Assembly: GCF_022458985.1 (NCBI RefSeq)
Contig: NC_061790.1
Coordinates: forward strand, 19,820,397-19,884,396
Length of the DNA: 64,000 nt
Source: Mugil cephalus
Lineage: Eukaryota > Chordata > Actinopteri > Mugiliformes > Mugilidae
Direction of reading: 5' to 3'
In this document: one piece after another, positions 1-18,499 of the stretch
Numbering within the stretch: position 1 is the first letter of the stretch
Layout of the letters: each line of letters starts with the position of its first letter
Program-made: the position numbers and the translations under genes
Notes under the pieces: generated by a model
Told to the model about the DNA's origin: nothing
The model's database searches: none
What the model saw: the letters and a program-made list of their open reading frames with translations, nothing else

Positions 1-30
1 GATTATACATTGGTGTCCATGTTACCACAG

Positions 31-8577
<8,547 letters not shown>

Positions 8578-8644
8578 CATTATGAGCTGGATAAAGAATT
8601 CTATGCCTGAAAAGACTGTGGATCCATACTGTTGGCAGCATGAA

Positions 8645-8664
8645 AATAAAAATAAAAAAATAAA
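8645..8664 (+). terminator. mcm9 polyadenylation signals
   Basis: Three overlapping or adjacent AATAAA hexamers occur 70-90 bp after the mcm9 stop, so the 3' UTR is probably very short. Calling these the used signals is inference. Confidence 0.55.
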
Positions 8665-8740
8665 ACACAGTGGCCAAAATCCCTTCATGTACTTTCTTTA
8701 ACCTTCTCACTTCAAATGATATTTTCCATTACTGAGTTTT

Positions 8741-8792
8741 GCCAAGTGTGATTGACACTTAATTGAATCATTAAAGTCTGTCCAAGTTTAAG
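8741..8792 (+). repeat. LINE 3' tail fragment
   Basis: Contains gaatcattaaagtctgtcc and a diverged upstream part like the LINE tail at 12985-13044. It is more decayed than the other copies. Confidence 0.45.
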
Positions 8793-9369
8793 TTGCTGCT
8801 CTATGTAGTATGCACATTATGCACTATTCAGTGTTGGGAACTTGATCATCACTGATTAAGTACATGGGTCTGCTGACTGTAAGATTAAAGCCACTACCAC
8901 TACCATTAGACATTAAACTGCTCTCAGACACATTGTAAAGTTTTGCAGTCTGTCCACGGCCATTACTTTTTCTCTTTCACAGACGTTGTGTCTGCTGTGC
9001 TTGACATTTGTGTTGCCGTTAAGCTGTTCTAAGGGTAAAGTTTAAGCAACTTTGCCTGAATCATGAGGATGTATTGAAAGGCAGGCTTTTTGAGCCTGAG
9101 ACTGAAACTTCCTTGTTTTTTAGAAGTTCACAGAAAACTTCACTTTGAAAGACATGAGTTCTGCTTGCTGGGTTGATGTGTCATGGAGCCAGTTATTCAC
9201 AATTTGAATTCATATATAAAGTGAAAATCTGCAGGGGATTACTCTCATTTTTTAACAGCCACACTGAAGGCCGCTCATGGTAACGTGTTGAGAGCACATT
9301 GTCAACTCACCCTGATAAATACAGCTGATTTTAAATAGAATAAACAGATGAGCCGGGCAGTCTGACCTA

Positions 9370-9782
9370 CTTTGTACAGGGTCATACTATGACAGCTTCT
9401 ACCTCAGTACCAGGTACTCCCACCCCATAGCAATGACACATCTTGAAGGCAGCAGCCATCCCCAGCAGGATGCAGTCTGACCCAAGCGTGCACACAAAAA
9501 CGTTTTAGGAAAGCAACTTAAAAAACAGCACAAGGTGTTGACCTGGCCTCCAAATTCACTAGAACCTAAACTGATCAAGTATCTGTGAGATGATCCACAG
9601 AGGCCCCTCGCCTCAACCCCTACAACCCAAAGACCCCCACTAACAACACTGTGTTACCAGACACCACAGGACACCCTCAGAAGGTCCATGTCCATTCTCT
9701 GATGAGTCATTACTGTTTTGTAGGCACAAGAGAGACCTGCACAATATAAGGAAGGTTATAATGTTATGACAGATCAGTGCAA
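9370..9782 (+). mobile_element. Tc1-like fragment (family A), 3' part
   Basis: The stretch tggcctccaaattcactaga corresponds to the WPPNSPDLNP motif near the third catalytic residue of Tc1 transposases. It ends in an inverted-end-like sequence (gttatgacagatcagtg) that recurs at about 11990-12017 and 18466-18490. Frames are broken, so it is a dead copy. Confidence 0.6.
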
Positions 9783-10326
9783 AGCATAATTAAAAAAAAA
9801 AAAGCTGAAAAATGAGGCAGCTGAAAAAGAAATCTACAGCACACACACTACATACAACATACATACAAAGATTCTGAGAGTATTTTAGGCTGATGATTTA
9901 TTTAAATGATTTACAATTAGTATTTAATGCCAATGGCAGTGATATTCATCTGGTGACTGTGAAGAGTGGGACAGTTTATTCTAATTTTAGTTTACCCAGA
10001 ATTTTTAATTTGAATGATCAGCACCTGGAGTAACCCATTGTTATTTCAAAGCTCATGGTATAAAGCTATACATAAACAAACAACAGTACATTTTACACAG
10101 CTTTAGTGATATAACTGATTTCATTGTTAACAATACACAGGCTTAAAGAGGTAGACTACTTAACTATAAACTTTTTCTTAAAGTGTCCCATTTTCAAGTT
10201 AACCACTTGTACACAATTTGACAGACAGTGCTAACAGATAAGTGAAATACAGTAAGTTGTGTAAATAGAGTGGGTAACGAAATGCAGAACTCTCACAATC
10301 AGCAATCTTAAGCAGTTTACAGTTCT

Positions 10327-11067
10327 TCAACAAAATGTAGCCCTCTCACATGGTTTCATTTGATAGACCTCTGGGGGGTTTGAGGTGCTTCTCTTTCTTT
10401 TGCTTTCCTTGATCTTTGAGACCATTAGGTGGAAGAACTCTACAATGTTGAGGAGCACAGATAGGACCGACATAGCCAACATAAAGACAATAAAGATGCT
10501 TTTCTCTTTGGGACGACTAATGAAGCAGTGAACTGCTGGCGTACAGGGATATTCGGAACATACAATTTTTGAAGGCATAATTATGTAGCCATAGATGTAG
10601 TACTGTCCTACAATAAATGCCACCTCAAGCATAACCTTGACCGCCAACTGAATAATGTAGCTGGCAAGCAAGGGACCCTTAAGCTCCACTTTGCCACGCT
10701 CGTCTGAATACCATAGACTTTTACCAGGCTTCTGCTCCAAGCGTCTTCTCCGTTTGTTTTCTTTGCGGATCACCAGCAAGACGTGGCCCAGATAGATGAG
10801 GGTTGGTGTGGAGACAATGAGTATCTGGAGGACCCAGAAGCGTGTGTGGGACAAAGGGAAGGATTTGTCGTAGCAAGTGGTTTTGCATCCAGGGGAGTGG
10901 GTGTTACAGTACATGTTCGATTGTTCATCTCCCCATATTTTATCTATTCCGGCAGCCAGAATGAAGACCCGGAAGAGAAAGAGAACGGTCAGCCAGACCT
11001 TGCCCACCACAGTTGAGTGCGATTGCACTTTGTCCAACAGACTAGACAAGAATGACCACTCCCCCAT
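10327..11067 (-). CDS. short alpha-type connexin (cx32.2-like), 246 aa
   Basis: A connexin: six subunits form a hemichannel in the plasma membrane and two hemichannels dock as a gap junction. The protein starts MGEWSFLSSLLDKVQSHSTV. It has four membrane segments, a first extracellular loop with Cys 54, 61 and 65 (C-X6-C-X3-C), the signature FPLSHTRFWVLQ, and a second loop with Cys 170, 175 and 181 (C-X4-C-X5-C), all canonical. The cytoplasmic loop is short and basic, and the tail is only about 30 residues, with a basic patch KESKRKR and a C-terminal Cys. I start at MGEW rather than the in-frame Met ten codons upstream, because a strong acceptor (cttctctcttag) lies 11 bp before this ATG and connexins begin M-G-(D/E)-W. 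Its position between mcm9 and gja1 suggests a fish cx32.2/cx32.3 relative. The exact orthologue is unsure. Confidence 0.92.
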   Translation of the reverse strand: MGEWSFLSSLLDKVQSHSTVVGKVWLTVLFLFRVFILAAGIDKIWGDEQSNMYCNTHSPGCKTTCYDKSFPLSHTRFWVLQILIVSTPTLIYLGHVLLVIRKENKRRRRLEQKPGKSLWYSDERGKVELKGPLLASYIIQLAVKVMLEVAFIVGQYYIYGYIIMPSKIVCSEYPCTPAVHCFISRPKEKSIFIVFMLAMSVLSVLLNIVEFFHLMVSKIKESKRKRSTSNPPEVYQMKPCERATFC

Positions 11068-11085
11068 AATGACAGCCTCTAAGAG
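11068..11085 (-). other. splice acceptor before minus-strand connexin
   Basis: On the minus strand, tcttctctcttag directly precedes the leader aggctgtcatt and the ATG. A single intron in the 5' UTR just before the coding exon is the usual connexin arrangement. Exon 1 was not found. Confidence 0.6.
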
Positions 11086-11724
11086 AGAAGACAACAAAAA
11101 TGAATGATGGACACACAGCCAAGTTGTTCCATGGGAACAGTTGGCATTTTGACATTATCACTAAATATTTGATTTTTATTAAGGTGACAATCTCATTGAT
11201 GCTTATGCTATTCAAGTATATTACATTTACCTGTGGGAACAATATATAATAATAATAAGAGGATCAAATATTTGCTGGTGCAAATATATCACCAAAAATA
11301 ATAATGTACTTACTTTTTCATGTAAGTGTACAGATGTTCCAGGCAAATTTCACATCTGTCAAGTCAGCAAGAGAAAACTTACTGTTACATAATAATAAGG
11401 CACAACTTTCTAACTCTAATTAATTCCACTTCCAATCATGCAAGAAATGGTCAAATAATTATATTGTATGTATATATTAACAAATCTATATTTCAGATGA
11501 TATTTACTTTTCTCGTGGTAATTATTGTTCCTACCTCAGTAGTGACAAATTCCTTGTTCAAGTGAGCCCTGTAAGTCGAATGAGATTCTCTCACTTCCTT
11601 CTTATAACCAAGCACATATTGCAGAATCATCACATTCCTCCCTATTCCTCCTTTGTATGACCCACCCACACACTTGTGATGGCTGTTACTCAGTGTGATT
11701 GACAGAGACACTGTTGTGACACTT

Positions 11725-12018
11725 TTTATGAGTGATGTTACAAAGACACGTACTACCCACGTAGACCAGACCAGACCAGACCAAACCAGAACATACAGCC
11801 AGGCAGCCCCACCCCATAGCAATGACACTCCTTGTTGTGGGATGTCTAAGTAACATCCACATGAATACTAGGTCCAACAGTTTCCCAGCAGAACAATAAT
11901 TTGTCATTTGTGTTATTTACCTCTCCTGTCACTGGTTTTAATGTTGTGGCTAACAACATTCTGTTGCCAGACCTACACAATATTAAGTCATAATATAATG
12001 TCTGATTGGTATATATTG
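11725..12018. mobile_element. rearranged Tc1-like (family A) fragments
   Basis: There are three pieces. A plus-strand middle part lies at 11725-11835 (gttacaaagacacgtactac, ccaccccatagcaatgacac). A minus-strand left end with part of the transposase lies at 11838-11957. A plus-strand right end lies at 11966-12018. The middle piece is inverted relative to the left end, so this is either two insertions or an inversion. A local gaccagaccagaccagacca run sits at 11764. Confidence 0.55.
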
Positions 12019-12189
12019 ACTCTCCTGTCAGCTTATGTTCTGACCATGGTAAGCTCATAGTCTACACAGAGTAGCAAAAGAAAAATTGTCTGACTTGTTG
12101 GAGGGAACTTCTTTTATTTGGTCCAGATTTCCTCTCTTGAGACTTTAGAAGTCTTATGGAGGTCTTCACTAAGTATGGTATCATTCCAG

Positions 12190-13044
12190 TCTCTTTTCCC
12201 ACAGGGAACTGTTCTGTCCCCTTTCCTGTTAACTCCTTGCACCTCTGATTTCTGAAACAGCTCTGGGTCCTGCTACCTGCATAAGTTCTCTGATGACTCT
12301 GCAGTGGTACGGTGTTTCAGAGATGGACAGGAGGTGGAGTATAGGACACTGATCCTAGATTTTGTAGAGTGGCCCCGGGCAAATCACCTACTCCTGAACA
12401 TGGACAAGACCAAGGTACTGGTCATTGACTTCAGGAGGAAGAGGACTTCAATGGAGCCCATCATCATTCCAGGGCCTGGGGTGGAAGTAGTGGACCGCTA
12501 CAAGTACCTGGGAGTCCACATGAACAACAGACTGGACTAGGGGGACAACAGTGATGCTGTGTACAAGAAGGACCTGAGTAGACTCTACTTTCTCAGGAAG
12601 CTCAGGTCTTTAAATGTGTGCAGTGAGTTACTAGAGTTGTTCTAACAGTCTGTTGGTGCGAGTGCCCTGTTCTTTGCTGTGGTTTGTTGGGGAAGTAATA
12701 CCAGCAAAAAAGATCATCATCAGTAGAACCAACAAATTGATCCGAAAGGCTGGACATGTGATCGGTAGGGAGTTGGAGTCATTTGTCTCAGTGAGGGACG
12801 AGAGGACACTGGATAAACTGCTCTCCATTATGGACTATCCATCCCATCCACTACACCAAACATAAAGGGTCAGAGGAGCGCATTCTCCAGCAGACTGATT
12901 CAGCTCTGCTGCCATAGTGAATGCTACAGAACTTCATTTATTCCTTATTCTATCAAGCTGTATAACAGCCCATCTTTTTGTGTCAGTTAAGCTACTATGA
13001 TCACTTAATTTCTCTTGTGGATCATTAAAGTCTGTCTAAGTCTA
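12190..13044 (+). pseudogene. LINE reverse transcriptase 3' part with 3' tail
   Basis: This is a 5'-truncated non-LTR retrotransposon. It has a GTVLSPFLL motif, the active-site-like HKFSDDSAVV, LLNMDKTKVLVIDFRRKRT and VDRYKYLGVHMNNRLD. Further conserved LINE text (KLIRKAGHVIG, LDKLLSIMDYPSHPLH) follows after frame breaks, including a stop at 12538. It ends with the tail cattaaagtctgtctaag. It is of L2/Rex-like type and closely related to the minus-strand piece at 17945-18330. Confidence 0.8.
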
Positions 13045-13049
13045 AAACC

Positions 13050-14510
13050 TAGCAGTGTGAATTTTCTGGCTAGGGTACGATACAAATCACACATACCAGG
13101 TTGTCCATGGTACACAAGGTTTTGCTGAAATCACGAAACTTTACTCTCTACTCAATGTGGTATTGGATCATTTTTCATATATCATTGATTTGTAGTCATT
13201 ATACACGCATGCACAACCTTTGAAGCATGCCAGCTTTACTGTGAACCTTTCACATAAACACACTGAGCAAGACTTTCTCTTACTTAGAAAGTATATTCTT
13301 TGACGTCAAGGTCTGGACACACCAAATCCAAATGAAATAAATGCCAGCAACAAAGCTCAACTGTGGTCTGAACCAAAAAATGTTGCAGTTGAACACATAG
13401 CAAAGACTATAGATCCCATGGAAAAGTTCTACACTCTCTTGAATGGTGCCATTGAATTAGTCTTGCTTTTTTCTTTCTAGGTGGTCTTATCATAAAAATT
13501 TTAAATAATAATTCTGCATTTGAATGTTCAAATGAGTTGTAAATGAAAAATGAGAGGAAGAACAAATGAGAGGTCAACTTCTTTCCATCAGCCTGGAGTG
13601 TCAAAGCCTTTCACTTACCAAAATTTACCAGCACTAACATCAGTGTGGTATTACTCACAGAATGGTACATGCTTATAGCTGCAGAATGTTTGTGCATTCA
13701 TAGGGAATTATGTTGAAATTCTATATCCTTTATCAGACTGATTTGTTTTTCCACAAAATAACATTCATCACACACTGGGAGTTTCTCTAAGACAAATACA
13801 CACATACAGCCTCTAAGGTGTGGTGATACAGGAACAACGTGGCGCCACGTCTCCCTTTACAGAAACTGATGGTGAAGAAACTGCAGACTCATCACAAATA
13901 TCACGAGTTTGGCTAAGAAGCAAAAAAATGTGACGGGCGGACTGAGTCAGTTAGACCAAGCCCATGGGCCTCACTAATATTTAAGTCTCAGTCTGATCCG
14001 TGTTTTACGTCTTTCCTTGCTTTGTACTCCAGTTCCTCTGTGATTGGGCTTATGGCAATAATATCTGAAGCCTGACAGGCGAGTACTATTTATGCTTCTG
14101 TTACCTTAAATTAAAATATTTGTTCATTGACATGTTGCTATGCTAAACGAAGTATTTGTGTGTTTCTTTAAGACGATCAGTTGCCACCTCAGCTTATTTC
14201 AAATCTCCATTGTGGTTATACTTGTTAATTATACAATATGTCTAAAGTCATTGTGGTCCTTGGGCATGTACATTTTTCACTTTTAAACTCTGATTACTCA
14301 ACCCTCAAATTTTTTCTTCCTGTTAAAAGTATTTTATTTCCTCTACTGTTGCCACTCACTTGCTCATGGGTGAATTCTTTAATTTCTTTATCTAAGGCTT
14401 GACCCTGCTATGTAAATTGAATTGAAAAGACATGTTACAATTAGATCCTTTTTAAAATTTCATATAAAAACATTTGTGCTGAATTCAAATCTGCTCTATG
14501 TTATAATTTG
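13050..14510. other. intergenic stretch, nothing recognised
   Basis: AT-rich sequence between the LINE and the telomere-like array. I see no supported exon or element. The first exon of the connexin at 14858 could lie here but cannot be identified by eye. Confidence 0.4.
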
Positions 14511-14513
14511 TGG

Positions 14514-14537
14514 TTAGGGTTAGGGTTAGGGTTAGGG
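14514..14537 (+). repeat. interstitial telomeric repeat, TTAGGG x4
   Basis: Four perfect tandem TTAGGG units lie about 320 bp upstream of the second connexin's ATG. Confidence 0.95.
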
Positions 14538-14857
14538 AAGCCATTTCTACGGTAGCATTATCAGCCAATGAAGCCTTTCTGTTTTTTTCTTTTTACTTGT
14601 GGGCACTGCTAGGAATAATCTGCAAAGAAACAACGTGAAAAAAATGCCTTAAACTTCTGCTATTAACTTTAGAAAACAGACAGTAACTGTGGCATATAGA
14701 GAGATCAGGGCATTAAGGGCTAATAAGCCACTACTTTGTAAAGTGATTTACAAAGTACTGGCTCCTACATTAATGATAAATAAAATGTGCAATACAATAA
14801 AATCTCTGTATTTAATGTTAATCTCACATAATATGTTTGACGTTTTGCTGTTTAGAC

Positions 14858-15706
14858 ATGGGTGACTGGTCTTATCTGTCCACCCTGCTCGACAAGGTCC
14901 AGTCTCACTCCACCATTGTGGGGAAGATCTGGATGAGCGTCCTCTTCCTGTTCAGGATCTTTGTCCTGGGATCTGCCGCGGACAAAGTCTGGGGGGATGA
15001 AGTGTCAGAGTTCAGCTGCGACAGCAGGGAGCCGGGGTGTGAACATGCCTGCTACAACTGGAGGTTCCCGATATCCTACATTCATTACTGGGTTTTGCAA
15101 ATCACCTTCGTGTCGACACCCACCCTGGTTTACCTGGGCCATGCTGTGCACATCATTCACAAAGAGAAAAGAATGAAGGCAATGCTGCCAGATGGAACTG
15201 TGCCGAAGAAACAGTACACTGATGAAAGAGGGAAGGTGAAGATAAAAGGAATTCTGTTTTGCACTTATATGACCCAGCTGGTGTTTAAGATCTTCCTGGA
15301 GGTGGGGTTCACTGTGGGCCAGTTGTACATCTTTGGTTTCGATTTCTATGTTCACTTCTTTCACTGTAAGGTGTCGCCTTGTGCAGATTTCAGTGGGGCA
15401 CAATGTTACGTCTCACGTCCCACAGAGAAGGCAATCTTCATCATTTTCATGTTTGCAGTGTCAGGCATTTCAGTGCTTCTTAACATAGTTGAGATAATAT
15501 ACCTGCTCCATAACAAGAGGAGAGACAGGAGCAAGAAACGGCATCAACAGAGTGTGATGAGTCTACAGCAGTACCCATCCAGCACTGCTTGGGGGGCCGT
15601 GAACAGTAGAAGCTTCGCACAGTCTCCTCCATCAGCTCAAAGTCTGACAGGCCATTGCACTGATGATATCCAGAGTGATTCCATCAGTAAAGAGAAGTAC
15701 ACCTGA
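14858..15706 (+). CDS. alpha-type connexin (cx32.2/32.3-like) with expanded second loop, 282 aa
   Basis: A connexin gap-junction subunit of the plasma membrane. It starts MGDWSYLSTLLDKVQSHSTI, close to the neighbouring connexin at 10327-11067. I see four membrane segments and a first extracellular loop with Cys 54, 61 and 65. The second loop has Cys 170, 175 and 183, giving C-X4-C-X7-C instead of the usual C-X4-C-X5-C. The motif after the first loop is FPISYIHYWVLQ, where SH(I/V)R is usual. The cytoplasmic tail of about 65 residues is rich in Ser and Gln and ends KEKYT. An in-frame Met seven codons upstream is rejected, because a splice acceptor (ttgctgtttag) lies 2 bp before this ATG. The frame is intact with no sign of decay. 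The best guess is a fish cx32.2/cx32.3-type gene next to gja1. Confidence 0.92.
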   Translation: MGDWSYLSTLLDKVQSHSTIVGKIWMSVLFLFRIFVLGSAADKVWGDEVSEFSCDSREPGCEHACYNWRFPISYIHYWVLQITFVSTPTLVYLGHAVHIIHKEKRMKAMLPDGTVPKKQYTDERGKVKIKGILFCTYMTQLVFKIFLEVGFTVGQLYIFGFDFYVHFFHCKVSPCADFSGAQCYVSRPTEKAIFIIFMFAVSGISVLLNIVEIIYLLHNKRRDRSKKRHQQSVMSLQQYPSSTAWGAVNSRSFAQSPPSAQSLTGHCTDDIQSDSISKEKYT

Positions 15707-15869
15707 GACATGAAGAGTCAGTTTGGGAAAATAATGTTAATAGTTTCCACATATCTTGTACACCAGACACACCATGTCAGACATAAGTTTTGTTATTATT
15801 CCTGAAAGATAGTCAATCTCTTATTAACCTGAGTGTTTGTAATATGTCGTATATATTGTTTGGCAATGC

Positions 15870-15875
15870 AATAAA
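15870..15875 (+). terminator. polyadenylation signal of second connexin
   Basis: AATAAA about 165 bp after the stop codon (context gcaataaacat). Use is inferred. Confidence 0.5.
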
Positions 15876-16195
15876 CATTTTAAAGGTTTTCACGTACACT
15901 TTCTCTCATGTGAACACAGCTGCTGTGAATAAACAGCGAAAGCCATTCAGTAAAACAGTGTGGTAAATCCTCAACATACAGTAGTTTAATAGGTGGCTAG
16001 GTTTGTAATTTCAGTAGAGGACAATATGAGGATGAAGAGCAGGTCCAACAGGTAGACAAATTAGAAGGGGTGGTCATAAGCAGATTTTTTGAATGTGGGT
16101 ATAGTAAACACTGCTGAGCAGAAACTAGCAGTCAGTAATTGTAAATGGTAATAAAACATTTCTCAAACAGATTCCTCAACTAATATTTATATTTA

Positions 16196-16313
16196 CACAG
16201 ATCACGCACATCATTATGACCAGGGTCAAGTAAAGTAAATAACATTGACCATCTTGTGACAATTCAGTGTTTTACTGGGAAACTTTGGACCTGGTATTCA
16301 ATCGAATCTAAGA
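16196..16313 (+). mobile_element. Tc1-like family A left end, internally deleted
   Basis: Left-end-like text (cattatgaccagggtcaag, taaataacattgaccatc) runs directly into transposase-region text (tactgggaaactttggacc). Most of the 5' coding half is missing. The same junction recurs near 11.9 and 43.98 kb. Confidence 0.55.
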
Positions 16314-16378
16314 TTATAAATAAATAAATACATACTCCAAAAGAGGGATACAAGAGATTTTTAAAAATAAAATAAAAA

Positions 16379-16400
16379 TTATATATATATATATATATAC
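16379..16400. repeat. (AT)n microsatellite
   Basis: Uninterrupted AT dinucleotides directly abut the left end of the Tc1 element at 16400. Confidence 0.9.
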
Positions 16401-17888
16401 AAACTACCGGTCAAAAGTTTTAGAACACCCTAATTTTTCCAGTTATTTATTGCAATTGAAGTCATGCAAGCCCAAAGAATAGCTTGAAATGGTACAAAGG
16501 TATGTTCTGAACAGCCAGAGGTTAAAAAAAAAGGTTTGGTTACCCAAAACTGAAAAATAATGTAAATTTCAGAATTATACAAAAAGGCCTTTTTCAGGGA
16601 TCATGAAGTGGGTTAACAATTTAAAGCTTAAAGCTGTTCTGCAGCAATGAAGGTTGAATCAGCCTTGAAAGCTTGTGCTACTAATTCCTACAGGTGTTCT
16701 AACTTTTCTTGCTTACTTACAACCTCCTCTGTGTGCATAAAAGCAGTGTTGGAACACACTGTGGTACCAGACACTCGTGAGCGTCAGGTGAACAGTATTG
16801 TACTGCATAAAGTAGTGTGTTGCTACAAAAATGGAGAGAAAACGGCAATTAACAATGGAAGAGAGACAGACCATCATAAGACTTAAAAATGTAGGTCTTT
16901 CCTACAGGGACATTGCAAAAAAAGTCAAGGTGTCAGTGAGTACAGTTTTCTTCACTGTCAAAAGGCTCAGAAACGGGGAAACTCAGACAGGAAGTGATCT
17001 GGCAGAGGACAACAGGACAACAGCTTCAAGCACAGTTTAATAGTAGTCGTAGTAAACAAGTCTCAGTTTCAACTGTGAAGAAAAGACTTCGAGCTGCAGG
17101 TTTGACAGGACGAGTTGCAGCAAGAAAGCCATTGCTAACAATAAGACAAAGAGGCTCTCCTGGGCCACGAAACACCACATTTGGACTACTGAAGACTGGA
17201 AGAAGGTATGATGGACTGATGAATCAAAATTTCAAATCTTCGGTTCATAACGCAGGATCTTTATACGCCGCCGAGTAGGCGAGAGGATGGTTCCACAGTG
17301 TGTGACATCAACTGTCAAACATGGAGGAGGAAGTGTGATGGTCTGGGGCTGTTCTGCTGGATCCAGGGTCAGTGACTTGTACAGAGTGAGCGGCACCCCG
17401 AACCAAAACGGCTACTGCAGCATTCAGCAGCACCATGCAATACCCTCTGTTATGTGCCTAGTTGGTCAGAGGTTCATCCTACAGCAAGATAATGACCCAA
17501 AACAGGAGTCCAAGCTATGCCAAAACTACCACAGGAAAAAAAAAAACTAGATGGTAAACTTGAAAACATGGCGTGGCCAGCACAGTCTCCAGACTTAAAC
17601 CCCATCGAGCTGGTTTGGGATGAACTGGAAAGAAGAGTAAAAGCCAAGCAACCTTATGGGAACTTCTGCAACAGACTTGGGAAGAATTTTCTGAAGAATA
17701 TTTGATTTCTGTTGTAGAAAGTTTAGAAGACATTTTGGTCTACAAATTGATTCCATGGTTTCTTCAACTCAAATTGCTTATTTGTTCAGTTCAATGCAAT
17801 TTGCAATGAAACAAACTGAATAATCTTCAGTAAAAAAAAATAATGGAAAAAGTGTGGTGTTCTAAAACTTTTGACCTGTAGTGTAGTG
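16400..17888 (+). mobile_element. Tc1-type DNA transposon with both inverted ends
   Basis: The left end carries ggtcaaaagttttagaacac. The right end carries its reverse complement (gtgttctaaaacttttgacc) at about 17858-17877. TA dinucleotides flank both sides; the right boundary could be 17883 or 17888. The 1.5 kb size fits a near-full-length Tc1 element. Confidence 0.85.
16831..17705 (+). pseudogene. broken Tc1 transposase
   Basis: The N-terminal helix-turn-helix reads MERKRQLTMEERQTIIRLKN and YRDIAKKVKVSVSTV. Later blocks are VSVSTVKKRLRAAGLTGRVA, TVKHGGGSVMVWGCSAGSRV, FILQQDNDPKQ (second catalytic Asp region) and WPAQSPDLNPIELVWDELER (third catalytic region). These lie in several frames with stops and gaps, and the first catalytic block (WTDES) is altered to a stop-containing sequence. 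No active enzyme is expected. Confidence 0.85.
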
Positions 17889-17944
17889 TATATACACATA
17901 TATAAAGTAAGAGCAATTTGATTTTAAGCAATTAAATATAAAGA

Positions 17945-18335
17945 ATCTTTTTTTGCTGGTACTACTCCCCCAACAAATACAGCAAAGTACAGGGCACTCC
18001 CAATAAGAGAGAGGTAGAAAGACTCTAGTAACTCAATACACACATTGAAAGACCTGAGCTTCTTGAGAAAGTAGAGTCTCCTCAGGCCCTTCTTGTACAC
18101 AGCATCACTGTTGTCCCTCCAGTCCAGTCTGTTGTTAATGTAGACTCCCAGGTACTGGTAACGGTCCACTACTTCCACCTACAGGCCCTGGATGGTGATG
18201 AGTTTCACTGATGTCCTCTTTCTCCTGAAGTCAATCAATGACCAGTTCCTTGGTCTTGTCCACTTTCAGGAGTAGGTGGCTTGCCTGGGACCACTCCACA
18301 AAGTCAGAGATCAGTGAACCCTCTGATGTTGTCCA
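17945..18335 (-). pseudogene. LINE reverse transcriptase fragment
   Basis: The minus-strand frame reads EVVDRYQYLGVYINNRLDWR, SDAVYKKGLRRLYFLKKLRS and SFYLSLIGSALYFAVF. Upstream broken frames match the VDKTKELVID block. It is the same family as 12190-13044 but in opposite orientation and lacks the 3' tail. Confidence 0.75.
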
Positions 18336-18337
18336 AA

Positions 18338-18492
18338 TTCACCAGATCATAATCTATGATCCACAGAGGCCAGACACCACACAACAGCCCAAGAATGCCC
18401 ATGTCCATTCTGATGAGTCACAACTGTTTTGGGGGCACAAGGGAGACCTACACAATATAAGGCATAATGTTATGCCCGATTGGTACACATTT
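18338..18492 (+). mobile_element. Tc1-like family A right end
   Basis: The text ccacagaggccagacaccac, then gtccattctgatgagtcac, and a right end cataatgttatgcccgattg match the fragments at 9370-9782 and 11966-12018. Confidence 0.55.
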
Positions 18493-18499
18493 AATGTTT

